DNA of 64,000 nt from Cercospora beticola (taxonomy: Eukaryota > Ascomycota > Dothideomycetes > Mycosphaerellales > Mycosphaerellaceae): assembly GCF_033473495.1 (NCBI RefSeq), contig NC_088936.1, positions 3,534,001-3,598,000 on the forward strand, written 5' to 3'. Below are positions 10,936 to 22,471 of this stretch, piece after piece (the stretch's first letter is position 1; the number at the start of each line of letters is the position of its first letter). A program made the position numbers and the translations under genes. The notes beneath the pieces were generated by a model that worked only from the letters and a program-made list of their open reading frames with translations, was not told the origin of the DNA and did not search any database.

Positions 10936-13775
10936 TCAAGAGCCGCTGGGCGCAATGCCGCTGGCAGTTTTCTTGGCTGCCCGAGTCGCAATTTTGCGCT
11001 CCCTAAGCGCTTTGCGACCGGGCTTGTCATTCTTGGACAACTTGGGCTCCATTACCTTCTTCGCCTTTTTCTTTTGTTTCTTCGTGCTCGCGTTCTCCGT
11101 CGGGTTTGTAGTCGCCTTTTGCGTCGGGGGCGCATTCGAGCTGCAAACATATCAGATCTTGAACGTATTCTGAACGAGGGACCGGCGAACAACTCACCTG
11201 CTCGCTGCCCCTGCCCCCTCTGCTTCAGCCGCAGCCGCCGCTGCTGCTTTCCTCTGTGCTTTGGTCCACTTTGGTTTTTTAGCTTTGGCGGTGGCGTTGC
11301 CGTTGCCTTGAGGCACCGGCGGTGCTGCTGCTGTAGCTCCTGCCTGCTTTTTCCCCTTCGAGCGTGTCGCACTATACAGCAGTCAGCCTCCTTTCCATAA
11401 GTTGTCTTCTACCGTCGAGAGCCGAAGCGGTTTACAACAGGCGGAAGAGCTGACTCGTACTGTTGTGTACCCGAGGACCAGTCCCCGGCAGCTGTTGGAC
11501 CATACGGTTGAGATGCGTACCCAGATTGTGATGCCAGCTGTGGCGGTGGCGGGTAAGTCGGCCGAGCTGGTGGTGGCGGCCGAGCTGGCAGTGGTTGCGT
11601 CGGATATTGTGGGTAGCTGGGGTACGAACGTGGCGGCGGAGCTGGAGGCACACCAGTCGATCGCTGCGAATCAAGAGCATGGAGCAGGCTACGCTGTGCT
11701 TCGAACGACGAGTAGTTGCCACCTAGGATGCAGCCAAGGATGCTGCGTGATTTGACCTTTCCAGTCCGAACATCGTTGAGGCGTCTCTGGATCTCATTGT
11801 AGGCGCCGCGGAAACACTTAAACACCTTGTCAATGTGTCGGGAGCCGCCTGAGATGTCATTTTCAGGGCGATTTGGGTCCACGATCGTGAGGGTGTCGTA
11901 GTTGATCTTGCAGAGGACGTGGTCGATACCCTTTCTGAAACGTCTGGCGGGTTCCATCATGATGCCAGTGTTCTCAATGTCGAATTTGTTGCCGTAGAGA
12001 TCAAAGAACTTTTGCAGAAGCTCGCCATAGCCGAGCTCGTCGCTTTCGAGATCTGTCTCGGGCATATGCTGCAGCATGCTCGTGACCAGACAGATGATGG
12101 TGAAGCCACCGATCCCGCCCAAGAACACTTCATTGAGGCCTCTCATGATAAGAAACTGTTTGATGATCATTACGAGAACGGGCATATGGCGGAAGCGTTC
12201 CTTCCATGCGCGGAAGGTCGGCAAAGCCTTGAGACCGGAATCATTCTCGAAAGAGATGTCGACTTTGATGCCGGTCTTGGCATCGACAAATTTGAGAATT
12301 GGGACCTTAGCTTTCGTGATGACAGTCACCATGTCGTCTTTGGGAATATTGTATCTTTTCAGGAGCGCCGCCAGCTTGAACCTAAAATTATACGCGTTAG
12401 CCTTTGTTGAGGAAATGGGGGGAGCCCAAACAACACAAATACTTACATCTTGGTATTGGTCTGGCAGAATACCGGACGCGTCCCAGACAGGTAGCTCCGT
12501 GATACTGCTACAAGATCCATGTCCGCAGTGGGCAAATAGAGGTCTGAGGCAAATGAGCCAAATGATCGAATTTGGACGTCTGCGCCATCTGGAGCGCGGC
12601 GTACAACACGCTCGATGCGGTCGATGAGGTCGCGTCGTGCTTTCTGCTCGTACGGACGTGGGGCGACGTAGTGGGAGAAATCAATGATTTCCTTGTGCAA
12701 TCTGCTTGAAACCGAGTCAGCTTCTAATGCCCCAAATGCCAAAATGGGCGTGTGGTACGACCGCGATGACTTACTGCAAACCAACATTGGACTGAAAACC
12801 ACCATCCGATGTCAACCACGGCGTCATATCGGAGCCATCAGGTAGCCACTCGTCCACGATAGTGCCGGCGCTTGATGGGAGCGTTTGCTCGAGCCCTCGC
12901 TTTCTCTTACCGCGTCCGGCGCCCGCACTCGCATAGTTCTGCATAAGCTCTTCATCTGTAGGCATCACAAAGTCCTGTGGTGGAGGTGGGGGCGGGGCGC
13001 CAATAAAGTCCTCGTCATCGCCCTCTGAGGAATCGCTTGCGGCTTCCGACTCTTCTTTTGGCTCATCATCATCGAAGTTGAAGGAAATGAAATCTGCATT
13101 GTCTTTGATCGAATTGGCTGCTGCCGCTTCGCTTGCAGCCACCTCAGCTTTGCGCTTCCGTATGGTTTGCACGATGTCCTTCTTAGCAGTGGTCACCACG
13201 TCGGTCGGAGGCAAGACTGAATACGGATCGGGATTCGACCACTGTGGACGAGCGGGCTGCTCAGCAGCGTCTGTAGTCTTGACGCGCTTACGTGCATGCT
13301 CCTCGTCGGCACCATCGTCTTCCTCGTCTTCGTCGTCGCTAGAATCAGTGTCGCGAAACTTGGCGTGCTCTGAGGTCCGGAACATCTCTTCGGGCGCCTC
13401 ATCTGTTTCAGTGAAGCCTAGAATTGCACGTTTGTGGGCCGGCTTTGGAACAAATGGGCGACCTCCCCTGCCACCACGTCCGCCTCCACGTCCTCCGCGG
13501 CCTCTTCTGAAATCCTGACTTCGTCGTGAGGGCGGTTTGTGATCGCGCGGAGCTGGCGGGAAGCGGGGTGCGGGCGGTCCTGCTGCTTCAAATGTGAAGT
13601 CGCTGCGCGGCGGACGGTAACTGTCCGTTCGTTCGCTGGCGCCGCGGAAGCTGTAACCGCTGTCTCGGTGGTGGTCGTCGCGATAACTGTCATAGTGATC
13701 GCGACGCGGTGGCGGAGAGTATCGATCTGAGTATCGATTGTCGCGATAGCGCGGCGGATGGTAAGAATCGCCCAT
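10936..13775 (-). CDS. TRF4: Non-canonical poly(A) polymerase, Trf4/Cid14 family
   Basis: Five exons: 13775-12775, 12701-12447, 12381-11413, 11371-11198 and 11140-10936; all phases agree, giving 867 residues. The N-terminal third is disordered, with Arg/Tyr-rich and RGG-type segments (GRGGRGGGRGGRGGR) and acidic patches. The nucleotidyltransferase core carries GSFASDLYLPTADMD (G382, S383, D394, D396) and the third acidic residue in KVDISFEN (D460). The PAP-associated domain follows (GLNEVFLGGIGGFTIICLV, then YGELLQKFFDLYG). The C-terminus is Pro/Tyr-rich and ends in a very Lys-rich tail (TKKQKKKAKKVMEPK). This is the TRAMP-complex enzyme that adds short poly(A) tails to aberrant nuclear RNAs for exosome decay. 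The intron 11372-11412 is only 41 nt and has a weak GTAGAA donor; without it the protein would stop at 11409. Confidence 0.88.
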
Positions 13776-14284
13776 CGTTTCTGTTTCTGTCGGTCGAGTC
13801 CTGCGTCGGAAGGGCAGAAGGCGCGGCGGTGCGCGTGCTCGCTAGAGCCCGTGGAAGCTGAAAACAATCAAGCGGCGATTCCAATGCGTTCACAGAGCGA
13901 GAAGCGTTGGCGGCAGTGTATGCGCGCAAAAGGATGTGCAAGTCGCGAAATCAGAAAAGAAGTCGCGCCGGATTCTGTCATCATCATCATCGGGTGAAAT
14001 TCGGCAGGTACGTCTTGGCAGGCCATCGTGGTCTCGTTCACCACCATCGTCTGTCCCTTCACTCTTCACATCACTTCACCTCGCTTGCGCACGCGTCGTT
14101 ATGACCTTTCGACGCGTCTCAATATGGTTGCAGCCATCGTCGCTGCAGCCTGGCACGCGCCTTACACTTGCCGCTTTTGTGTAACAGCCAAGCGCGGGGC
14201 TTGAATGCGAATGCGCAGCAATTGCCCAGATGAAGCATAAGACTTTTATGACAACGTCAAGACCTTCAACTCTACAACGGAATC
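13776..14284. promoter_or_regulatory. Shared divergent promoter region
   Basis: 509 bases between the start codons of the Trf4-like gene (minus) and the double GFA-domain gene (plus). It contains a short CAT-triplet run (tcatcatcatcatcggg, 13979-13995) and no supported gene. Confidence 0.4.
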
Positions 14285-15531
14285 ATGGCGGACGAGACTC
14301 ATACCTTCAAGGCTTCCTGCATTTGTGGCAACATCTCCCATGAGATCAGCATCCGCAAGGCCGATTTGCCTCTCAGAGGCTACATGTGCCACTGCGATTC
14401 CTGTCGACATATGACGGGAGCTTTGTGCCTCACAGTGACCTTTCTCCCAGCATATTACGAACCTGCGAAATCCCTCGTGGATAAGCTCAAGGGCTTTCAG
14501 TTCTCGAAGCGCATAATTCAATACCATTGTCCGACATGTGGTTGTCAAATGATGGCGCGCTGCGTAGAGGACGCGGAGGATCCCGATAGCAAGGTATGTC
14601 GAATCCTTGATACCACACCCATAGCTGGGCATCTCAAGGTCGCGGCTGGGGGAACAACATACAATCTCGGCGACCTTCAAGCATTCATTGACTCATGCAA
14701 TTCTAGGTCACTTGGGACACTACCACTGGCACTCTTGACGACATCGATAAACACATTGATTGGCAGGGCCATGAGTTCCTCAGCGATACTCTAGACGGCG
14801 GCTTTGCGGATATGTTGCTGGAGGTCCATGGCAAGAAACTGGATCGCTGGCCAGGTCGATTCGGCGAGGGCAAAGATCAGCTCCCTGTGTACTGGCAGTC
14901 CAGCTCTGGAAGCAGCCTCTCGAGGACCTCCTCAGACAAGCTACATGCATATTGCAAGTGTGGTGGAGTGGACTTCTGTGTCGGTCAACCCTCGCCCAGA
15001 TCGGTCATCGTTAATAAAGTCTGGCCGGATAAGTCATCTGCGAGTGATATTACGGAATCAGATGCTCCAGACAGCATTGAGCAGTACTGGCTCCACGACG
15101 ACCACACCAAGTTCCCAGCTGGCCTATGTGGGTGCGACTCCTGCCGTCTTGCGTCCGGCATGGAAGCCACATTTTGGGCTTTCGTGCCCAAGATGGATAT
15201 CTCTTTGGACAAGGAAGGCAAAATACCGTTCAATTTCGAGTTTGGAATTGAGAAGCTCAAGAAATACACCTCCTCTGCGGGCTGCCATCGTTATTTCTGC
15301 GACACTTGCGCAGCGACTTGCTTTTATATGGCAGACGACAGAAAATTCATGGTTGATATTTCAGTCGGGCTGTTTGCGGCTGCTGAGGGCGCAAAGGCTC
15401 AGTCTTGGTTATCATGGCGAACTAGCCACCTGAGCTTCCGAGAAGACACTGTTCCTCGAGCTGAAGGACTGTCGGGGGGCATAGAGACGGCACTCAAGTC
15501 CTGGGAACAGCATTTGCAATCGGAGAAATGA
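14285..15531 (+). CDS. Tandem GFA (CENP-V/GFA) domain protein
   Basis: Two exons, 14285-14593 and 14707-15531, giving 377 residues in phase. Two zinc-binding GFA modules are visible. The first has CICG (residues 12-15), MCHCDSCRHMTG and CPTCGCQMMARC. The second has YCKCGG, GLCGCDSCRLASG and a closing CHRYFCDTCAAT. This is the Cys pattern of the glutathione-dependent formaldehyde-activating enzyme family, where bacterial Gfa binds glutathione and formaldehyde. Fungal paralogues mostly have unknown substrates, so a formaldehyde role is only a family-level guess. The intron (113 nt) starts GTATGT and ends TTCTAG. The two domains are probably an old duplication, since they differ in spacing. Confidence 0.75.
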
Positions 15532-16096
15532 GGTGCACCTTTGCTGCCAGTAGAGATCTTCTGCCGCCTCATCGTCAGTGATTGATCTGCGTTGCCCAGC
15601 ACGTGCAGGATCATGAAATGCGAAAAGGCTTTGGCGCGAGCGGTGTGAGGTGTTTTAAATGCCAATCCGCATGGTAGCTGCGGAAAATCCAGTTTCAGAC
15701 TACCACCCTGTCCACAGCGTGCCACGTCTTTAGTATACTGCATTTGTACCTGCCGCTCTTCACTTGGATGTCGTCTCGTGATCGCGCTGCCGAGGTAGGA
15801 AGGAGCGCTCTCAGGACCCACTTTTCGGACACATCCTAATTCGCCCCCTCCGCAGCGGCTTTACTTTATGCAGCCCATGTCGTCAGGTTAGTGCCACGTT
15901 CGACGCCTATCGATCGACATCATCTCATAGATAAAGCCGCATGAAGAGCGAAACATATAAAGTCGAGCGTCGTAGCGCAATAAGCAATCACAGCAGAACC
16001 ATTTCCAGCTCGCGACACCAGCATCAGAGACGCAGAAACGACTTGCGAGTCAACTACTCTTCGTCACAACCGTAGCAAGACCAAAAACAACTCATC
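15532..16096. other. Intergenic, promoter of the DUF1349 gene
   Basis: No gene is seen. The downstream half carries a TATA-like box and leads directly into the plus-strand DUF1349-type gene. Confidence 0.45.
15956..15961 (+). promoter_or_regulatory. TATA-like box of the DUF1349-type gene
   Basis: The hexamer TATAAA within acatataaagtcg lies about 140 bases before the ATG at 16097. Filamentous fungal leaders of 50-100 nt are common, so the position is reasonable for a core promoter element. Confidence 0.35.
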
Positions 16097-16857
16097 ATGC
16101 CACCCTCCAAATGGTCCGCCATAAACGGAGCCTCACAACCAAAAGAAGATCCAACAACTGAGTCTTTCACCATAACCGCTCCCCCAAAGACCGACATCTG
16201 GCGCCGCTCCGACACAGACGACGTCTTCAACGCCCCCACTCTGTACCAAACCCTCTCAGCCGAAACTTTCAAATCCATCTCCGTAACAGTCTATGCACCC
16301 TGGCACATGCAATACGACCAAGGCGGTCTGATTCTCGCTTTTCCATCTTCTGCGACTCCCAAAGCCACAGAAAATGAGATCAAGAAAGCTGAAGATGAAG
16401 AGCCACAGAACCCTGTCCGCCCGAGTAAATGGGTCAAAGCCGGGATTGAGTTCTTCGAATTGAGTTCTGTGTTGGGGATTGTCGGGACGGATAGGTTTAG
16501 TGATTGGTCTTTGGCGCCGATGAGTCAGGAATATCATCAGAAGGCGAGGTTTAAGATTGAGAAGAAGGAGAAGACGTTGTGGGTGTATGCGAGACAGGAA
16601 GGGGAGGAGAAGTTGAAGGTGAGTCCTTTTCCAGCTTTCGATCTTGGGATATAGACTCTTGATGTTTGATCTTGCTGACTTGTTTCTTGTAGCCCATGAG
16701 AGAGATCAAGTGGGCATTTATGGAGGGTCGAGATGAAGAAGATATTTGGGTCGGAGTTTATGCGGCAAAGCCTACGCCAGAAGAAGGCGAGGATGATGAG
16801 AAGGGGATCGAGGTCAGCTTTTCTGATCTGGAGCTTGAGTTGGAAGACGAGTCGTGA
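16097..16857 (+). CDS. DUF1349-family protein
   Basis: Exons 16097-16618 and 16693-16857, phase consistent, 228 residues. The central part (about 60-170) has the pattern of the DUF1349 beta-jelly-roll fold, including WKAG-like KWVKAGIEFFELSSVLGIVGT, then DWSLAPM and an Arg/Trp-containing strand LWVYARQ. The second exon supplies REIKWAF and WVGVYAAKPT, followed by an acidic C-terminus (ELELEDES). There is no signal peptide, so it should be cytosolic. Family members are annotated as lectin-like or as yeast 'regulation of enolase' proteins. Biochemical function is unknown, and carbohydrate binding is only a fold-based suggestion. Confidence 0.7.
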
Positions 16858-17016
16858 GCAGTGCATTTAGCATGGGCGCTACAGGTACATAAACGACGCA
16901 TGGCGAATTCGCATTTTGATGGCAGAGTGCACACAGATGGCTGTTCCATTATGTTATGCTTAAAGACACATCGACAGAAGTTGAACTTGTCATTGCAAAC
17001 ATGACAGCTTCTTTGA

Positions 17017-18603
17017 TCAACTCCAGTCACCCTCAAGCTCAATCGGCTGCCCAGCCTTTTGTGACTCTTCAACCTCATCAATCGTCCAAGGTTTCGGCGT
17101 ATACCCCTCAGGTATATTCGTGTTCTTGAATACTGGTGCTCCAAGCTCCAGGCTCTTCGCAGCTTCCGAATAATTGTCATTAGCATAAGCTTCAGGATCG
17201 AGTGCCCAAAGCCATTTGGGAGTCTTATGTTGCACCTTGCTAGGGTCTCTTCCGACCTTCTCAAAGTCCGTCTTCTGCACGCGAGCGGCATTGACGTAAC
17301 CGAGTAGTTGCGCACAGGAGACACGATCGGTACGAAGGAGGTTGTATGATTTGACTGCGGTTGAGATTTGATCTTTACCGGCGTGTGCAAGACAAGCGGC
17401 GATCGTTATGGCATCCTCTATAGCCTGTGTGGCCCCATTGCCTGATGTTGGGAGGAAGCTGTGTGCGGAGTCGCCGACTTGCAGTACACGAGCACCGGGT
17501 GAGTACCACTGCGCGGTGGGGTTGCGAGGGTTCAACGGCCATGCTACAATGTGTTTCGGAGGAGTAAGGCGTAGAAGCTGTTTCATGGCTTCACTCCAGC
17601 CTGGAAGTCGGTCCATAACAGCCAGAACCTCTTCAGAGGGAACAGTATCGTTCCAGGTCTCCTTTCGATTCTCGCTCTCTTCTTCGCGGAAAGTCACTCC
17701 AAAACAGAGACGTCCATTTTCGCCGTGCTTGTCCACATATGCCAGCACGACAGCATGAGTCTCGGGACCAAGCCAGACCTGCATCAATGGATCTTTGCCG
17801 TCGAGTCGCCCAAACGTCTGGACCACAAGTGGGTCTGCTTCCGCAATGTCGAGAGAGAACGCAGATCTGAAGATGGTGCGGCCTGTTGGTTTCGCCTCCG
17901 GAGCATCCTTGGATACGAGCGAATGTGATTTCGAATGCAAACCATCAGCAGCAATAACAATATCTGCTTCGATCCTCTCGCCACTCTCTGTGACAACGCC
18001 GCCAATGCCACGATCTTCGTCCTCGTAAAATTCTCTGACGTTCACACCGAAGCGAACATCAATCCCGAATCGTTCGAGCTGATGGTACAGCATCTTATGA
18101 AACAATGGCCTGAGGACAGTGGTCATAGGTGGCTTCTTCGCATGCTTGTTCTCTTCTGCTCCTTTCGCTCCGCCACCGAAAGGAAATGGATCTCCAAGAT
18201 CTTCTCCAGTCCATTTGCGATATCTCAGCCACAGGTTGTGGATGGCGATCTCATCGTATTCCCGCCTCATAGCCGGGTAGTTGTCCAGAAGTCGCAGAGC
18301 ATTCGCGCCAATAGTGAACATGTCGCCTTTGTAGAGTCAGCATGCAAGGAAAGAGCTACCTGGAAGTGCAGACTGACCTCCGGCACTTGCAGACTGGGAT
18401 CGCTCCACGACGCGGACAGAATGTCCTTTGCGGACGCATTCAAGCGCCGTGGCAAGACCGCCGACTCCGGCTCCTACGACGAGGACATTGATCCCAGTTG
18501 GTGTCGCACATTCGACCTCATCCTGAGTATTCTTGGATTGACTGAAAGCGTTGTCGATGTTCGACCCTTCGCCATTGCCCAACTTCTCTTCAAACAGGGG
18601 CAT
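17017..18603 (-). CDS. FAD-dependent salicylate-hydroxylase-like monooxygenase
   Basis: Exons 18603-18378 and 18326-17017, with a 51-nt intron (donor GTCAGT, branch GCTGAC, acceptor CAAAG); 511 residues. The join restores the family sequence SASAGGDMFTIGANALRLL. Motifs are the Rossmann loop VVGAGVGGLATAL near residue 43, the DG motif IAADGLHSKS, and GDSAHSFLPTSGNGATQAIEDA for FAD-ribose binding. The C-terminal about 100 residues follow the typical '...YNDYDAEEA' hydroxylase tail (here NDNYSEAAK). Such enzymes decarboxylate and hydroxylate or hydroxylate small aromatic acids using NAD(P)H. The exact substrate is unknown. It lies 460 bases downstream of a Zn2Cys6 regulator on the same strand, which may control it. 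Confidence 0.85.
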
Positions 18604-19065
18604 TGTTGCTACAGTGTTATACACTGAAGCAGTTGCGTGAATGGCCCTCAAGATCCCGGCCAGAGGTGTATGTGTTGTCTAAATGGTCCTGACAACGGGG
18701 AGTGTCTTCTTTATAGGCCTGATATAAGCACGCGCAGAACCTGGTGTTACATCGTCTTTCGGGAGGCAGTACAAGGCCTCAAAATGCCAAGCTGTCGGGC
18801 ACACAGGTTGATGTCGCGGCCGGCAGGCCAAAGACTGGCCCGAATGCCATATTTGGTACGATATCATACCACGTGTCTTGCGATGAGACATCCTCTCACT
18901 TTCGGCTCCTCCATCCGAGCTTCACTGAGTTCGGATGACAGGTCACGTGCGCGCGCACTTCGTCCACGACCAAGTGTTTCGGCACCGAGTCGGATTCGAA
19001 AGATATATGTGACCTTTGTCGGTCCCATTTTGAGGAGTCTGGTTCTCAAATGATACTGTCGTTCT
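18604..19065. promoter_or_regulatory. Promoter region of the monooxygenase gene
   Basis: 462 bases between the regulator's stop codon and the monooxygenase start, both on the minus strand. No coding evidence. The reverse strand contains scattered CGG and CCG triplets of the sort bound by Zn2Cys6 proteins, but I found no clear symmetric pair. Confidence 0.35.
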
Positions 19066-21394
19066 TCACTGCTGCGAGAGTTCTGATGCCAGCCGATCGA
19101 ATTCCACCCAGTCAATGGCCGTCAAATCCAGCCCACCGAGCACAGGATCCTCGAAATTATCGATGAAGGGCTGCCCGAACATGCCAGGAGGAGGCATCTG
19201 TTGATGCATTGTCATTCCGGGCATTGGCATGCTATGCGACTGAGGCGCGAACGCGGGTGGGTGGGCGCCATGGCCATTTGTTGGTGTGAAGGCTGGAGCT
19301 GGAGACTGCACGGCTTGGCCAGTCATCAAGGGCAATTTCTGGTCGCTGTTTGATGAAAGCGGTTTCTGGTCAGGAAGCTCTTGTTGTCGCTTTGCGGCAT
19401 TGAGCAAAGAGTGTATGCCTTCCAGTAACAGGCTCTTCTTCGGACCAGTCTCCAGACTAGGGATTATGATGTCGAAAACCTTTCGAATCAGCGTCCACGC
19501 TCTCGAAGCCCCTCGGCCAGAGCGACGTAGCCTCGTTTGTCGAAGCAGAGTCACCAAAGCATACCATTGGAAATGTGCTTGCCAGTGCCACCTCCAGGGC
19601 TGGACCGACGGCTCACACCAAAGATTCAGCTGAATCTGAAGAAGATCCATGCTGAGGATGAATGCATTCTCCGAGAAGCCATCGGCGTCCTCCCAGTCTT
19701 TGTCCAGATCTACGATCGGGATTTTTGAGATCAATCGCAACTTGGTCGAAAAGGTCTTCGCAGTATTGATGCTGAGCCATTGTAACGGCACGGTTGGGTC
19801 ACATGGCTCTATAATCTCCTCACTGTAGCGTTGCTCGATGCGTCGCATGATTTCCAGCTTCTCCGCCGTGGGCATACTAGCATCGTGCAATCTATGCCAG
19901 GTTCCAGAAGGGCCGGTGATGCTCTGGAGACTACGAGCAACAGTGATGCTGAGCACACGTGCTTGGAGATAACAAGCATCTGATGGACCGCGCCGAGCTT
20001 CTGGCAGGCGGGTCATGGTTGGAAAGAGATCGCTATCGTTCAGGTTCGAAGGGGCACCAGCGTCGAAGCTGCTGCCCATGAGATCTCCGTCCTGGCCTAC
20101 TAGTTCCGCCATACGCCCGTCGAAGTACACGAGACCCCACCAGAGCCGTCTGCGCATCTCCGTATCGAATGGTGACAGGCCCAGAGAGGTGCCATCGCGG
20201 GCCAGCCCAAGCGTTCCCGCAATTCGGATGGCGATCCCAAGCAGTGACCACACAAGCTGAATTTCACCGAGACTGCGCAATGCGCTCAGGTAATAGATCA
20301 AAGCTTGCAAGACCATAATGTCGGTGCTTGTGATGAACCCAGCAGCTGATAACGCAGCCTCTGTAGCTGCCCTGTACTTTTGAAGGAGGCCGTTCCGCGA
20401 TTCGCCCAAGGATTCTCCGCACTGCTCGTTAGTGAGCGAGACAACAGCTATCATGTAGATGGCATACACAAGAGCTTGTTCGTTAGGAGGTAGCACTTGG
20501 TTTCCGATCTGGCCGAGTACGATGTTTTGAACGCTTGGCGCGTGAGATATCTTCATGACTGGGTCAACATTGCCCTGGAAGGCTTGCCACAAGAAAACGA
20601 TTTGGCTCGCAGGTGCTTGAAAGGAACCCGGGTGACCTGGACCACTGCCACCGAAGATCAAGTTTCTTCCGGTGCTGGCATCTTCCGGCCTTGTTGGCTC
20701 TTCGTATATACCATGCCTTCATCTGGTCAGCACAATGTAATGTTGCAAATGGCCACTGAAGGATGCGCTGCAAAGCTAGAGCGACTTACCCTGATCGTCC
20801 ACCAGGACTTGGTTTAGCATCCTCTGGGCTGACAGTCGGACTGCCATTCGAAGCGTGAGGATCAGTGGAGATGGCATTCCATAGGTGATTGTTGACATAG
20901 CGATAGCCACCGCCTTCCGAGACTAGACGTGCCGTGGAAGTGCCTGCGCCTTGCGAGCTCGTCGATGCTGGTGATGAAATGTCATTCGCTGGCTCCCTGA
21001 ACGACCCTATGGTGGCAGTTGTGGTTGCTCGGTCGGTATAAGAAGGTCGAGAATTGGTTGATCCATCCTGCGTTGCTGTCTGGTGTCCGGTATTGCGCCG
21101 CTTTCTTTTCCCGTGCGTGCCCTTTCCGCAGAGCATGTATCAGCGTGACTCTATCAATGGTCTACTGAGAAGCATGGAGATACTTACAGGTTCAGGAAAT
21201 ACACATTCCAGTCCAGATTTCGTGCCTATGAGCATCAAATAGAGGTCAACACGGCTTCAGGTGGCTAAGGCGTGGCGTGCGCCGAGAGTCATCTTACAGG
21301 CAGCGCAGGGATATACGCGATCACACTTGACCTTCCTTCTCTGACATACCGAGCACGACGGGGTGTGGTTGTCTCTCTTCTGTGTCGCGTCCAT
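19066..21394 (-). CDS. Zn2Cys6 transcription factor with fungal-specific TF domain
   Basis: Exons 21394-21298, 21225-21188, 21121-20790 and about 20716-19066 (705 residues; an acceptor at 20690 also keeps phase). The 38-nt second exon completes the binuclear zinc cluster: the pieces join as C-x2-C-x6-C-x5-C-x2-C-x6-C (CSVCQRRKVKCD then PCAACTKSGLEC), followed by the basic linker THGKRKRR. Residues about 90-100 show GYRYVNNHLWNAI, the conserved lead-in of the family. The middle-homology region includes GLARDGTSLGLSPFDTEMRR and RRLWWGLVYFDGRMAEL. The C-terminus is Pro/Met/Gln-rich with hydrophobic-acidic patches (NFEDPVLGGLDLTAIDWVEF), a plausible activation domain. Position next to a monooxygenase suggests pathway-specific control, which is unproven. 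Confidence 0.85.
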
Positions 21395-22471
21395 AGCGAA
21401 ATCAGCTCAGCCGAGCGTGTGAGTCTAGGCCATGCCGGCAGTTCCTGACCGGCCGTTCCCCGTGAGTGCGCAGCGCTTCTTCCCCCAAGATCATACCGTT
21501 AGAATACGATTCGGTACAGTATAGTGGGCATGCACAGCATATGAATCTCGGTGCCGAGTCTCGAGATGAAGTGCTCCAAGGACTCGGGTCTTCTTCATCC
21601 ACTTTGCAAGGTACACGAGCTCCAATCACAGCTGCCGAACTTCTCCGCGCGTACGCCGATCACTTCTGTCCTCGTCTTTGAAGCACGATTAGCCCTGCTG
21701 AAGGAACACGCCGTCCATCGCTAGCCAGTGCTTGGAACGTCGATACAAATGCCTTGATGGGAAGTGAACGCGAACGACCTTGAATCCGCGACGAATTCAA
21801 CCAGATGTCCACCGCCGATCAGTGCTTCTTCACCAGTATTTCGACAGCAGTGACAAGGTAGTTATCAGGCCAGAATCAGGGTCTTTCCCAACTGAAACGA
21901 AGACGTACCTCCTAGATCTGATCCGCGGAGCCGGCAAGTCAAGGGCTATGGCTACGGACACGGTCTTGTCCTAGCCCGCCAGTCTCCATGGCTCCCAGCG
22001 GCCTATGGTCCGACAGTAATCTGATGGGACTTCGGTGTGACAGGCCCTGCGTCGCAAGTGATGCCTGAATGCATTTGGGCTTCCGAAGTTGCTGCCACAT
22101 GGGCGGCCACCCCCATGGATTCATGGAGATATGTCAAAGAAGTGGGGTGGATGATGGTTTGCGGGTGCGAAAGTGAGATGGAGAGATGTCGACGAGAGAG
22201 CTTGGGCACTTGAAGCGAGGCCCTTGCGGCAGGCGAGCATCATCAATAGATCATGCGACTTTTTATGGAAGGTACAGCAGAGAATTGTCGCGAAGCAGAA
22301 CACATTTGGAAGAGCTTCCCAGGTACAGTATTTGCAGACCTTGACAGTGCAATTCGACCTCCAACAATCGCCGTCCGTGTACATCAAACCACTTTGAGTG
22401 CTTCACTGTATCGTGCTGTGCTGCCGCATCCGACTGCTATCCTCAGAGTTGAATATGTACTCGAAAGCCTC
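21395..22471. other. Intergenic, no gene seen
   Basis: About 1.1 kb upstream of the Zn2Cys6 gene and downstream of the seipin gene. Short frames only, so it should hold the regulator's promoter and the seipin 3' region. Confidence 0.5.

Noticed and set aside
10955..11173. Plus-strand hydrophobic frame resembling a membrane protein
   Set aside because: It is antisense to the Lys-rich last exon of the Trf4-like gene; Lys codons (AAG/AAA) read in reverse as Phe/Leu, making false hydrophobic segments.
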